A stretch of DNA of 64,000 nt from Alitta virens (GCA_932294295.1 OW028586.1:8647701-8711700); one strand, 5' to 3'; shown: positions 45,876 to 59,208, counted from the first letter of the stretch. Program-made: numbers and translations. The notes: generated from the letters alone by a model not told the origin.

Positions 45876-47341
45876 TAGCTGCAGCGCATCCTATGTTTAT
45901 TTTAGAAATATTGTCTCCTTCAATTAATCTCAATTTTATTTTATTTAGTGTAAACGCGCCTGTTAACCTCACTTTGCTTATGACACCTTAGTGTTGTTGG
46001 TGTCACTGTGTTGGTAAGCAAAATTTATCAAATAATTGTTTTTTTAAAGTCCTAAAATCCAGTCAGTGGCATCTTCAACAACACCTTTTGGTGACAACAA
46101 CATAGTCACACCTCCAACAACTTAACACGACCACAGAAGCAGTTGAAAGCTGTTTAGTAACGGAAATTTATCAAACAACTGTTTTGTTAAAGTCCTAAAC
46201 TTGATTTTAACAAAAGTAAACATAGAGTTAGTTCAAGTCTGGGACTGTGACGAAACTGTCCAAGTTTAGAATTTCAACAATTAATGCATATTTCACAATT
46301 TGACTACGATAAATTCACAACAAAAACTCGCAAAACACCATTTCATGCAGGATGACACGCTTAGATTATCTTTCGTTGTTGACATTGTCTGAAGCTTGGT
46401 TAAACCCGTGCTTACACTTCAGAGTTTAAATTATTCAAACATAAATTTGCTAGGAATATTTCACCTACATTGAATTATTAGTCAAATGTAAATATGACAG
46501 TGATTTACTGTTGTATTTCTAAAGTTAAGATATATCAAATGCTACATGTTTGGGGATTACATAAAAATATATAAATTCTGTAAACTTCCCAATGGTGCTT
46601 TGATCACATTTTACAGAATTATGCCAAGATGAAGTTCTAACATTAAATTAATAAACTTAACCATGAAATGCTATTAAAGCTATGTTCTTTTAATGCTATC
46701 ATGTTTGTTGATAATTCTTTATGAAAAAAATATATATATATTTCCAGCTTGTCAGTTAATGATGTACAGGAGTGCCCAGTTACCCTGCCCCTATGGCCCT
46801 GTTCTCCTTACCGGAGGGAGAACTGGGCCACTTTTTTCACTGCTGTTTGTTATTACCTCAATTGACAGTGATCACATGCAGCTGCAATCATACACACAAA
46901 AGTAATAATAGTCCTAAATTAAATGTATGAATATATTTTCTTGTTTTTTTAAGAATGATAGATAATATGGATATAAATATAGCACATGCACACTTATCAC
47001 ACCTTTGGGTCATTTTTACCTCAGTCTTTCTAATACAAGCAGTACATTATGCCACTGACCATACAGATGTGTTACAGACACCTGTCTTGACCTTTGCTCC
47101 CACAAATAGGGCAAATAGATTCATGTTTAATAAGAAGGTAGATCATTGACACCTTTGATGCGGAGAGTTCAGGTTAATTTTCTGTCTAAATAACTGGCCC
47201 ATCCTCCTGAAAATCATGTGTTTATTTCTAGATTAGTTGGAGATTCAAATAGTCCCTCTGGAATGCCATTACATTTCTCTGTTTCAATTTTATTACCTTG
47301 CTGGATTAAAACTGGAACCAACCTTCTTTTCAACTAATACC
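45876..47341. other. Intergenic DNA, no gene seen
   Basis: AT-rich. The short frames at 46693-46905 and 46955-47149 show no recognisable domain. Duplicated short blocks (TTATCAAA(T/C)AA(T/C)TGTTTT...AAAGTCCTAAA) occur at about 46024 and 46167. Confidence 0.5.
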
Positions 47342-47424
47342 ATCAGACACTGACAGACAGACAGACAGACGGACGGACGGACGGACGGACGGACGGACGG
47401 ACGGACGGACGGACGGACGGACGG

Positions 47425-47482
<58 letters not shown>
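47342..47482. repeat. (GACA)n / (GGAC)n microsatellite, probably a LINE tail
   Basis: A long run of CAGA and CGGA units ends at about 47482. On the minus strand the adjacent sequence reads GGCTTGAATAAAAATC followed by GTCT repeats, the arrangement of a retrotransposon 3' end with a simple-repeat tail. Confidence 0.85.
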
Positions 47483-48642
47483 GATTTTTATTCAAGCCAA
47501 ATCACATTTACAATTTGTATTAAAAAACATATATGATGAATGTTGGTGGCTAGGGAGACCCTCACTAAGTCAGCTATCACCGACGCTATCGTGAGGGCCC
47601 CCTTTACAGATCGATAATTGCATAATTTCTGGTTTGCTTTTGAGAAAAAAAGAGCAAAAAAAAAAGAAAGGGAAAAGAAATGTAATGGCATAAGATCAAA
47701 AATATCACAATGACCAATTGCTTATATCCCTGACTAAATGTAGCAAAACTTTAAAAGACATCATAAGCATTTGAGTAACCTAGAGCTATCCCGAAATAGG
47801 TGATGACTGGTGCAAGTTTTTACGCCACACCCTGTATGGCTATACTAAGTAGTTATAACGCGATTGACAAAGTTGACGTGTAAGAGGTCCAAGTGGGACT
47901 TCCTTTTAGTTGACAGCAAGGTATGGTTTGGTTCAGCTTGATGTGGCTTCATACATACTGAACGTATAGATTCTTGTTAAGGATTTAATCTTAACCTTTG
48001 CGTAATTTATGGTAAATATTTCATCTGAAAAATTTGGTGAGATGCCCTTCAATAAATATGCTGTCATGCACGAACCACATGAGCACCACATAGTTTTGCT
48101 TCCCACTTCGTTGACAAATATCATAAATCTTTTTGATCTTTCGATCCAGTCAACATACGCCAACGCTGGACAAATTTCATCTCAGAGACAATAGGCCCTT
48201 GTGAGTTTGTCGCATAAAACGTTATATTATCTGTAACCATATCTAGAACCTGTACCATTCCCACTGTGCTATTTCCTTACTGGTAACTTTTTTTCCAGTT
48301 TTTTTAACTTTCAATAAATTAAATACATGAGTCATATATTATTATCTATGGAAAGGTGGAGCTAGTAAACTATGAAACAATTGGGACTCTTTAATCATAT
48401 TTTTTTTATTTGAAAGTCCTTAACAAGTACATGTATAGTGAAAATGTTTACCTAATAATCTGGACACCTTGTTAAGGAATGGTATAACTGATATGACCTC
48501 CTTAAGAAACACTTGAAGATAATGATTATGATAATGAGCTGGACTTATTGATAAGACCAGACAAATAAGAAGAGTCAGTCAGATCACTTAGATCATTTCA
48601 TAATATCTCAGATGCAGGCTTTGTTGTAAGGAGAACTGGACC
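47483..48642. other. Upstream region of the chitinase-like gene
   Basis: Begins with a possible LINE 3' end (to about 47560). No TATA box was clearly placed before the ATG at 48643. The frames at 47488-48194 are not convincing. Confidence 0.4.
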
Positions 48643-51600
48643 ATGAGAGGTTGCTCATTTCTTGTGGTTGTCATCGGCGTTTGCCTCACACACGGTGGGT
48701 AAAACTTCATGTTATTCAAAACAAGATAACATATGCATTATGTTGCTAACTGTATGAGAAGTTAAACAAAGTGGATCAATTTTTTTATATTTGCCACACA
48801 AATATTGATATATTTGTCAGTATGTGTAAACAACATCACAAAAAATTATGATGCCAGACATTGATATGGTTCTATGGGAATCCAGAAATTCAAGTCAATC
48901 TTTCAGAAGAAATGACCAATGCTATAACTGCCAGATCTGTCAGTTATATTCATTTAAAAAGAACAGATGAACAATGTTTTAACAGCCAGATTGGAAAGCC
49001 ATATTCATGTAGAAGAAATTACCAATGCTTTAATTTAGCGACTTATAAATGCAATAAATGACAGTTCACAACAACCAAAACTTAGGACATATAAACTATT
49101 TAAAACTGATTGTAGAATAGAACCTTATCTTGAATTGCAACAAATTCGCAAAGTGTTAACTAAAATAGCTAGATTTAGGACAAGTTCACATAGCCTGAAG
49201 ATTGAAACAGGTCGACACCATAAACCAATAATTCCTGCTCCAAATAGAATATGTGAAAAGTGTACGTTAAACTTTGTAGAAGACGAAATTCACTGTTTGA
49301 TTGTCTGTCCTGGTAATGAGCAACACCGTGTTAACCTTTTTTTGAATGCAACTAAATTTATTAACAACTTCTTGTCTCTAGATGATATAACTAAGTTTAC
49401 AGCAATAATGACAAACAAGGAACCTGAGTTATTAATTAGTTTAGGAAAGTTTCTCCTTCAAGCTGATGTGTAGAGAAAACCATCTCCTGTATCCACACAG
49501 TTATTTATTTAGTTTATTAGTTTATTAGTTATGATGTGCTTGTCATGTTTTGGACTTTGAGAGTGAAATGTTTTTATTAGCAGCTTGTATTTTTTTCTAT
49601 TGTGTATGTGGATTTTAAACACGTATTATAAGTTAACTTGGTGGCTGGAACCTTGATTATTGAAATTTTATTGCTTTCTGTACTTACATTAATGTCTCTT
49701 TCATGCTATCTTTTAACTGAATGACATATGTATCATTTATGATATTTTACATGTCAATAAAATCTATATATATATATTTAATGGCCAGATCTGTCAGCTA
49801 TGGTCATGTAGAAGAATTGACCATAACTGTAATGGCCAGATCTGTCAGCTATGGTCATGTAGAAGAAATTACCACTTTATTTTTGAAATTTATCCAAAAT
49901 GTGTGGACCCTAATTTACTTTTGAAAGCATCCTAGTGTTGATACAATTATCTTTATTGGTACACAATGTAATTAATATGAATCTATAAGAAATCTAGAAA
50001 AATGCATTCATCATTCCAGCATATGGCGAATACAAAAGAATGTGCTACTTTACAAACTGGTCCCAGTATCGACCTTCTTCCGGTACGTTCTTCCCAGAAG
50101 ATATTGATCCAAATTTGTGCAACCATATTATTTTTGCATACGCGAACATGGTTGGTAACCGACTGACGGCATTTGAATGGAATGATGAAAAGTCAAGTTC
50201 TGCTCCAGGCCTGTGAGTATTTTGTTCATATTATATCTAATAGAAAATGTCTGTTGTATTAAGCCCTTGAGCCCTGGGCATCCTCATGGCAAGGGTGGTA
50301 ACTAGGGTGCACCCTGCACTGCACAAAGACTTCAAATTCAAGTGGTCACTACAGGGCACTGTGCAATGCACACTCTAGTTTATGACCAGCAGCCAGAGGC
50401 AGATATAATGATGAGATAAGGCTGCTTTGAGTCTAGACCATGTTACAAATTTACCCAATGGGTCCTTTACTTGCCTCAGGGCTGTTCCATTTAAAAGTGT
50501 GGTAGAGGTGAAAAATTTCAACCTGACATTTTGTGTTTTGACAGAGCTAGCCAATGTGAAATTGGGGGTGAGGGGTGCCTTAAAGCTCCACTGTCTATCA
50601 AATTTTTTTTCTAAAACTTCATCAAATGATTGAAAATTACTTTATATTTGATCAAGGCAGACTAAATATGTGTAAGCTAATTAATCTATCAGGCATTATT
50701 ACAAAAAATGATACACTGAAAGAAATCAAGACCAAAACATTGAAAATACAATGAAATGGCATCATCACCCATTGTTGAGTATTGTGACGTCATCACTTGG
50801 TTTGTTTACATATTGGGGTTTTGATGGCATGAAAAATTAAATACTAGGTGAAGTTTATTTTATAGAGAGATGGTGAACCCAGCAAAGCTCTGGGTGGTAG
50901 GTAATCAGTAATAAGAAGACAATGAAGTGAATGCAATCGATTTTGGCCTCTGTCATATCGAGTGACAATCCATCTTTAGAATCTGTATAACAAAATTGGA
51001 GAAATACTTCATGATATGATAAGCTTTGTTTAACGTTTTTGTGGAAAGTAAAAAGTAAATTTTGATAGGAAAAGAAAATTCCTTGGAATTCCAAGTCAGC
51101 ATTTGCAATGTCGGATTTAGATTTTTTAAAAAAGAAGAGGAAATTAGATTTTGAATCTTGTTCCCAGCAGATGGTGCATTTAATGTGTTGGAAATTTAAG
51201 GGACACAGTTTATAAGGACAGTTTCATTAATAAACATATAGAATCATGCACTAAATACAAAATTCACAAAAGTTACTATTTATAATTGCCCTGCAAACAC
51301 AACAACTTTTGAATAATATTAGCACTCACTCATTGGGACAACATTTGACAAAAAATGTTCCAAAACAGATTTTGTAAATGTTGAGACAACATTCTATAAT
51401 ATAATTTACATGGTTAAACTATTTTGATAATGTTTCTTGATGATCTGATTTATAATATTGCCGCAAGCATTTCTAGGGTCCACACTTTCATATTGTTACA
51501 TTATGCTCAAATAATATTGCCACAACATTATTTAACTTTGTTAATGTGGATGTTGTAAAAATATCTGTGCCATATTTAAAAATAAAAGTTATTAAACACA

Positions 51601-54600
51601 TTGCAAGAAGGATTTTATTCACCTTATGAAAATGTGTTCTGCCATTATTTCAATAATGTTTTGTTACAATATGATTAATGATGTTGCTGCAACTATTTCT
51701 AGGTCCACACTATCATAATGTTACATTATGCTCAAATAATATTGTCACAACATTAGGTAAATGATAATATGTATGTTGTAATGATTTCTGTGCAATATTT
51801 TAAAAATATCATTAAAAACATTGCTGCAATGTTTTTATTCACATTACGAAAATATTAATTTAAATTTACAAGCGCCATCTAGGGATTATATTCATCTGGT
51901 ATTTGTTCAATACAATAATATCAATGTCATGAGTGTCTTCTGGCTATGTTTCAGGGAAACATGTGCAATAATGTTTCTACTGTGGACACTTTAATGTGGT
52001 GACAATATGATCTGCAATACTCAAAATGTTAGGTAAACTTGTCAATGCTGTGAAAATATTCTCACAATATTGTATTGGAAGGATTACTTATATATGTTGC
52101 CACACACTTTTCTAGGGTTCACACTTTCATACTGCGACAATGTGATCTATAATATTGTGACAATATTATGCAAATGTTGTGATAAGATTGTCACAATAAC
52201 AAATGCTTGTGTTTGCAGGGTGGATCATGTGGAATGAGCCATTTCCGAAGGGGCGTTCACACTGTCATTTATAAGACCTACATAGGACCACGTACGTCAA
52301 AAATTGGCTATACGTTCTCACTCATGGCCCCGTTAATCACGTATTAATTCTTTCCACGAGCGTACGTGGGGCAGTATTAATTTGCTCGCCGGACATCCAT
52401 CAAACGCTCGCCGAACGTCTGTCGTCAGCAATCCGTCAGGCATCCGTCAGGCATTCGTAGGTACTCGTAGATCGCTCGTAGATTGATCGTAGATAGCTTG
52501 CGCGGAAGACGACGGGTGGGCAACGGATGTCGGTTGAGCATTTTACGAGCATTCTACCAGTAGACGCGAGTGGATGGCGAGTATATACAGATGGCCAGTG
52601 GCTAAGTATGGCTACATATGGCTACGTATGACTATGTATGGCTACGTATGGCTACGTAGAACGCATGTAAAACACATGTAGAACGCAATTTTGCTGTCTC
52701 CATGTATGCTCTTGAGTGGTCAAGCGTGACCAGGAGTGATCTATGAATTAGTACGAGTATACATAAAACGCTCTGCGAGTGAATCACATATGGAGAAGGA
52801 TGAGCAAGAGTGAAAAATAAAATTCATCCGTCATCGTACCTAGGTCTTATCCGTGATAATGTGAACGCCTCTTAGGTTATTTGACAAATGAAAATATTTA
52901 TATTTTTATATTTATATCAACAAGAACACTCGGTTTTTTACAACAACAATGTTATCACACCATCAGTCAATTTTTCTCTCTGCGAAAATGAAACAGTTTG
53001 CAAATTTCAATTTTGACATTGGAAATTTTATCAACTACAAATAAATGAAGTAATAACTCTAATATATAATGATAATGTATATTTTACCATATATATTTTA
53101 TATTTTTGTGTGTTCTTTTTTTTTTTTTTTTTCGTTTTTAGCTATGCTAGGACCATTGCCTTAAAAGAAAAAAACCCAGATATGAGGATCAGTCTTTCAG
53201 TTGGAGGATCCAGTTTTGAACTCAATAAAATTACTCTGATGATGACAAATGAATCGAACAGGAAGGAATTTGCACAGAATGCCATAGATTTTTTGCGAGT
53301 AAGAGATTTTGATGGCCTGGATCTTGATTTCCAATACCCTGGATCTGGGGTTAGCCCTTCGGAGGACAAACTGAGGTTTACATTACTTGTACAGGTGGGC
53401 AACTTAAACATACACATCATTTCATTTCATTATTAACTGTATCAAAACTTTAGTTTTGGAGGTTCTGATTCCCAACTGTCTCCCCCTTGAAAGCCATACT
53501 TTGATAATAGCCGAAAGCCTTAAAATTAGCCTATGCACTATTTGCATCATTTATGAAGAGCTCAGGTTTAATGTGTAAGTAATGTAATGTCATTGGGTTT
53601 AGCGTCTGCTATCCACAACGAGCTCAGCCGACATTATAATTTGCACCCATGGTAAGCCTGTTCTAGCTTGAGCCCTTGAGCCTTTCTCAACTCCCTGGGG
53701 AGTATACACCCAGTGCAGCCATATACAGTACATAGCCAAGTACCAATTTACACCTAAAGCAGTGGTTCAAGGAGGATCTGCTCGGTTTCCCCATGCCTTG
53801 GCTGGATTGGAACCCACGACCATGTGCAAATGAGTCCAACATCTTATCCACTCTACCACGGCACCCACAATAAAGTATACTTATTGAATTGGAAATTTCT
53901 GCAGATATTTAGAAACTGTGGTAGCTCTTTCCTTCTTGATTTCAGAAGTCCTTGGCCTCCGCATTTGCAAGGGTGGTAACACTGTACGTAACACTGTAGG
54001 TAGCACTGGTTCCACAGTCTCCTTCACTCTAGGGACGCTGGTCGCTAGCAATTCTGGTTCATGAATGGCTGAGTCTAAGCCAAGCTATCATTGATCATTG
54101 CGTCGTGCTCCCTGATCGGTTGGTTTGAACGCCGCTCTGCTGAATTAACCAATCAAACACAAGAACAGAATCAGCCAATCAGCAAAATGTCAGAATCCTG
54201 ACACAAAGTCATGTGAATATGACGGCCAAAACCGACTCCTTTGCACTCGTGCAGAGAAGGGAACTGTAGGCAAAGACCTCAAACCCCAGCGGTCAAAACA
54301 GGGCTCTGTGCAATGCACTCTTGGGCCATCTCTGTCCAGCTATCCCATACAAAGCACATGAATGAACTTACAGGTTAACATGTTGTCAAATATCTCTAAC
54401 TCATTCTATCTATCATACCTGTTGAAACCATACTGACCTACAGGTGCCTCTACCTTTGGGCTGGCAGCCAGTATTTTGGTTTTATGAATACTTATGAAGT
54501 TTCTTCCTTGATAAAATTTAATATTAACCTGTTAATCCTATGTGGATGACAGAACTTTTTTTAGAAAACTCCCCCTACTCTTCAAAAATTAAAGGGAGAA

Positions 54601-57600
54601 TGTGTGAAATTTTATTGATATATGATCTTTAATCTTAGAGTTGTGTCCATGTCGCTCCTGGCTCTCTCATGGCTACCCTCTCATAGCATCAGTCAGCACA
54701 ATGATACATTGCTTTGAAGTTTTGAGGTCCAAATCATGGCTTCTGATTGCTTTTAAAAGCAGTTTCAGGGATGGGAGGCTAACTCAGTGGTAGTGCACTG
54801 GGCTTCCAACCACTGTATCCCAGGTTCAATTCCTGGTCTTGGATTGCTTTTTCATCCATTCTCTCATTGCCACGGTCCCTGCCTGTCCTAATTGGCTCAT
54901 CAGGTGCAGAAATACAGGATGTAAAGCCCTTATCGATCCACCAAACCACCCCAGTTTCAGCTCAAAGGTCACAGAAAAGCCCAACTCCACAGGTCAGGCT
55001 CAAACCAGTATCCAACTCAATTCTATCCTAACGTGACCAGTTATAATGCTTGAAGTTTACTAAGCTCTTTTTTACTGACAGGAATTAAGAAATGCCTTTG
55101 AGGAAGAGGCTAGGGAGACAGGAAAAGAGAGACTAATATTGTCATCTGCAGTGTCAGCAATGGAGGAAACGATACAGGCTGCATATGAAATAGATAAGAT
55201 ATCCGAGTAAGTGTAAAAGTTTATTGACTTTAAAGTTTAATGTAACATCAAACCACTGATATAATTTGCAAGCATTTAAGATTTACGTGAAGCCCAACAA
55301 CAAACAACAACAAAATCGCCCCTTCTCCAGTTCAGCTTATTCATATTTATTCTTGACTTTTGCAGAGCTTTGGATTATGTCAACCTCATTGCATATGATT
55401 TTCAAGGGCCTTGGACAGAGTCAACATCCTTCCATTCTGCCTTGTATCCCACGTTTGATGATACTGGACCCAGTTCAACTAGAAACGTTGTAAGTGTGAT
55501 GAATATAAATTTATGATGTGGAACTCTCCAACCGACATTGCCAATGCCAAGATGATGTTACGTTATTATAACGTTACTGGTCTGAAGTGGAGTCAAATGA
55601 TGAGATGATAAGCTTGGAGTCCACACTTTGTTACATTTAACCTATGGGGTCTTTCACTCGCCTTATCACAGACACCAATTAGAATGGCGCTACCAATATA
55701 ATATCTCATGAGACCAACTTTCAGCTGGAGTCAACATGCTGCATTCGGTCCATCAATATGAATTATTTATGCTTTCTTTTTCTGCAGGACTGGGCCGTAA
55801 ATCATTGGGTATCCAATGGGTGTCCGAGATATAAACTAATTCTCTCCTTAAATACATACGGAAGAGGGTACACGCTGGAAGACAAGAGCAACTCTGGGGT
55901 GGGTGCACCAACGAAAGGACCTTCGAAGAAGAGTGCCTTCACTGGGGATGATGGCTTCCATTCTTATTACGAGGTCAGTGCAAATTAAATTAACTGATTA
56001 TCTTACTGCCATATCACTAGCTATGAACATGTCAATTTTGTTTTGGTTAGTAAGTCAGGTAAGACATGCTCTTTCTCTACTGGACGTGAAACCTTGCACC
56101 TGAGTAGATGTCTGGTTATACTTCAACTTACCCTAGTGCTGCCCTCCACCATGTACACCAGCTAATTTCTTACATACAATCTGTATATGAGCGCAGTTTA
56201 CCTTTGAAAGCTCTACGTGGTGGGTATGTAGCTTTGGGCTATTATGCAATCTGAAGGATTTTTGTTTGACCCTAACTCTAACTTCACCCAGTCAAACATT
56301 CTTACAAAATACTCTGGTAAGTTTGAATATCGAAATATTTTATTCTAATGTGTCAACTTTACAATGCGTCTGCCAGTGCAGCTAAGAGCATTGCCCCTAG
56401 TCAGGTGCTGGTAGGCGAGATAGTCACAAGTGTACTTTGTATTACTATATCCTCCCTGCTCGCAAGACCACAGGGGACTGGATTCTGCACCAGCTACAGT
56501 TAGTTTCATTAAAAACGGCCCATCAAACTGAGCCTAGCCAAAGCTGTAAATGCTGGCTACTTAAAACCGGATCTTAAAGTTCATATTTATGATATATTAC
56601 ATTAATTTTCTACATTTGCCAATGTTTTCTGGGTCACTACAGCCGTCTAGAGTCAACCGTTTTTTTAATAAAACTAACTGTAGTGTGGCTAACTGTACAA
56701 CTCTGTACCAATGAGCTAAAGCGCCATCATTGCGTACCAAGATCATAAATTACTATACTCCTTAGTCCAATGACCACCTCCCAGCCAGAACCATACGTTC
56801 ACGAACATAAATGAAACATTACAAAAAAAAATTTCTGAGGTACAAATGTTTTTGAACATTTCATTTATGTTTGTGAACATATGGTTCTGGCTGGGCTGAG
56901 GTTCTGACCACAACTTCACCCCACAAAAGGGACTCAAACCACCTGCCCTACTCACTTGGCCACATCTGCAAAGCATCTGGTTGAGACCAGGGCATCAGTC
57001 CAGGAGGAATGTGGGGGATACCCCTACTTTTTGGGAAGAGGGGGAGGATCAATGCAATCATCCCCCCCCCCTCTACTCCTGAAATTCACAAATAAAATAC
57101 AAAAATTACTTTTTTTTACATACTTTCTGTTTTGGAACCTTTTTTTTTAACTGTTTAACACTTCATATCACATATCAGTAAGTTTATCTGTAAAAATAGT
57201 TTGGCATCAATGATCAACACCATTTTGTTACCTCTTGATAAGTGCGCGCGCCTTATCCGTTGCCACTCGTAGGACAAAGTAGGCTTACATTCCACGGAAT
57301 CCCCCCCCCCCCCCCACCCGTTGAGAGAAATGGATGCCCCTGGTTAAGACCTCGTAATTGATGTATTCTATGCAATGATTCTGGTAAAGTTGACAACTTG
57401 TTCAAAGCACTTTTTTTCCAGATCTGTGATATATTAATGAGTGGTAAAGGCATTCGGTATTGGAGTGTGGAGCAACAAGTTCCGTACTTGTTGTCAGATG
57501 ATCAGTGGATCAGCTATGAAGACCAGTACAGTCTTGCTGCTAAGGTAAAATTCGTTTGTCCACCAATTAAACGTGTGAACACAAATTAATTGAAGGCCCT

Positions 57601-58126
57601 GCAAAAGCTCTTTCGCGATGACATTGCATTTTTGATGCTATGATTGTAAATAATCTGCATGAATTGATGTAATTTTGAATTATTATTTATTTAGTTCGTA
57701 TTTATTTTGATTATCAAAGGATTCAGCTTTCTCAATTTGCAATCTAATCCAGACAGTTGCAGAATAATGGTCGTTTGGTTCAACATTATCTGGCCCACTT
57801 CCAAGTTTTTGCATGTACCTGTATATTATGAGTTTCTTGCTTTACTGTACCCATTTAGTTTGTCATAATTTCAGGTTGAGCTTTTTTTTCCCTTTCAGGT
57901 AAATTATATAAAGTCAGAAGGTTTCGCAGGAGTTTCCATATGGAGTTATGACCTTGATGATTTTAGAGGTCAATTTTGTCTGCGAGAACCTTACCCACTC
58001 TTCAAAGACATCATGTCAGATTTGGAAGGTGGAAGTCCTCCAAGGTGGGTACATTTTTATAGGCTGACAGATAGATAGATAGAGACAGCTAGACAGCTAG
58101 ATAGCTAGATATAGATAGATAGATAA

Positions 58127-58168
<42 letters not shown>

Positions 58169-58193
58169 GGATAGATAGATAGATAGATAGATA

Positions 58194-58248
<55 letters not shown>

Positions 58249-59208
58249 AGGAATAATGAAATGCAATTGTGTCCCATCATTTAAATATTTTAGAATTGTT
58301 CTCCAATGGCACTTATGTTACTGCAATGATTTATTCTAAGCTGATGATTGCCACATTTTTGTATCATCTTAAACCATTATTCTTATTTCATTAACAGCAC
58401 TCCTCCACAATCAACTGCATCAAGTTCCACAATAACATCAACACATTCAACAGCACAGTCAACAACACAAACAACATCCACAACCGAATCAACAACACTG
58501 ACGACAACAACAAGCACAACAACGGAGACACCCACAACAATGACAACAACTGAACAAACAACGAGCACCACTCCAACGACTACAACAACACCGACCACAA
58601 CAACGACACAGACCACAACAAAATCACCAGATGAGATTGCTCGTAAGTAAATAATAATAAAAGTAAATAATAACAAAAATAAATAATAATAAAAGTAAAT
58701 AATAAATAGATAATAATAATGATAGATAATACACAGTTGGAAATATAGTTTCCTACACCAAATACATTTTGCAAGGCACCCTCCTTAATTTACTTAATTT
58801 GTTTAAATATGAAATTTTAAAATAGATAAGCTGAGATCATCAAGTAAAGTTTCCATTTAACTTATCAATCAAATAACATTTAAAAATGTTCTCTTGCCAG
58901 TTACTATCCTCTTACTGTTTAGTTTCTAAGTGCCTTGAACAAAGTTGATCATGATAAATTTAGCAGAAAATATATAATAAAAGGTGACCCTAATTATCAT
59001 TAACTCATGTGTTACATCACTTTATAATTTTGTGGTATTCTTTTGACAAATAGGAGAGGTCTGTGATGAAAATGGTGATGGAACTTGGCCCCATCCATTT
59101 GACAATACCAAATATATTTGGTGCTTCGGAGAGGCTGCTTACATCCGCTACTGTCCACCTGGCACAATTTTTGATCCCGAACGCTTCGGATGTTTTGTTG
59201 GTGAATAG
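48643..59208 (+). CDS. Secreted GH18 chitinase-like protein with Thr-rich linker and CBM14, catalytic Glu replaced, 533 aa
   Basis: Ten exons keep frame at every junction: 48643-48694, 50020-50212, 53142-53394, 55082-55206, 55366-55489, 55788-55973, 57422-57544, 57899-58044, 58398-58642, 59054-59208. Exon 1 encodes a signal peptide (MRGCSFLVVVIGVCLTH). The GH18 barrel follows: CYFTNWSQYRP, ISLSVGGSS (strand 3), FDGLDLDFQYP (strand 4, 138-148), LIAYDFQGPW (strand 6) and GVSIWSYDLDDFRGQFC (strand 8). The family's DxxDxDxE is D139-G-L-D-L-D-F-Q146: the proton-donating Glu is Gln and the usual Trp before it is Phe, so hydrolysis is not expected. Exon 9 is almost pure Thr/Ser/Pro, a likely O-glycosylated linker. 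Exon 10 is a peritrophin-A/CBM14-like module (VCDENGDGTWPHP, WCFGEA, YCPPGTIFDP, GCFVGE). Likely role: extracellular chitin-binding lectin. Confidence 0.92.
48895..49875 (+). repeat. Minisatellite GGCCAGATCTGTCAGCTATGG, split by a LINE
   Basis: Units of about 45-60 bases containing CCAGATCTGTCAG and CATGTAGAAGAAATTACCA occur at 48895-49034 and resume at 49777-49875. The LINE copy C occupies the gap, flanked by TTTAAT on both sides (49029-49034 and 49777-49782). Located in intron 1 of the chitinase-like gene. Confidence 0.75.
49035..49776 (+). mobile_element. Non-LTR retrotransposon copy C, 3' end
   Basis: Encodes the family's C-terminal segment: QPKLRTYKLFKTDCRIEPYL, then HSLKIETGRHHKPIIP, CEKCTLNFVEDEIHCLIVC and a stop at 49473. 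The 3'UTR ends TGTCAATAAAATC with a TATATA tail, like copies A and B. About 740 bp, 5'-truncated, with a likely 6-bp target duplication TTTAAT. Confidence 0.85.
50269..50400. repeat. Interspersed repeat shared with 53940-54340
   Basis: AAGGGTGGTAAC and GGGC(A/T)CTGTGCAATGCAC, with CAAAGAC(T/C)TCAAA in between, appear here and at about 53970-54325 in chitinase-gene introns. Both seem to be copies of one unnamed repeat. Confidence 0.55.
51289..52220. mobile_element. TIR element built of CACAACATT repeats
   Basis: CCCTGCAAACACAA (51289-51302) and TTGTGTTTGCAGGG (52207-52220) are perfect 14-bp inverted repeats. The interior is made of diverged repeats; one block, TTCTAGG(G)TCCACACT then TTACATTATGCTCAAATAAT and TTG(C/T)CACAACATTA, recurs about every 230-400 bp. 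No protein is encoded. In intron 2 of the chitinase-like gene. Confidence 0.7.
52249..52873. mobile_element. TIR element with GGCGTTCACACTG ends
   Basis: Left AGGGGCGTTCACACTGTCAT...AAGACCTA and right TAGGTCTTAT...ATGTGAACGCCTCT are inverted over about 33 bases. The interior has tandem CTACGTATGG and CTCGTAGATCG-type units. Non-coding. It sits 28 bp from the preceding TIR element. Confidence 0.7.
53585..53873 (-). mobile_element. SINE, tRNA-derived head with GCTAAACCC-type tail
   Basis: On the minus strand it starts GGGTGCCGTGGTAGAGTGGAT (A box) and GTCGTGGGTTCCAATCC (B box), continues through a body shared with 25343-25395, and ends GCAGACGCTAAACCCAATG. Tail and head positions give a complete SINE of about 290 bp. 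In intron 3 of the chitinase-like gene. Confidence 0.7.
54776..55020 (+). mobile_element. SINE with tRNA-Gly-like head
   Basis: GGCTAACTCAGTGGTAGTGC (A box) and CCAGGTTCAATTCCTGG (B box, with pairing T stem) flank an anticodon-like CTTCCAAC. The acceptor stem fails, and a non-tRNA body follows to about 55020. Confidence 0.55.
58065..58245. repeat. (GATA)n / (GATT)n microsatellite
   Basis: Pure GATA runs pass into about twelve GATT units in intron 8 of the chitinase-like gene. Confidence 0.95.
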
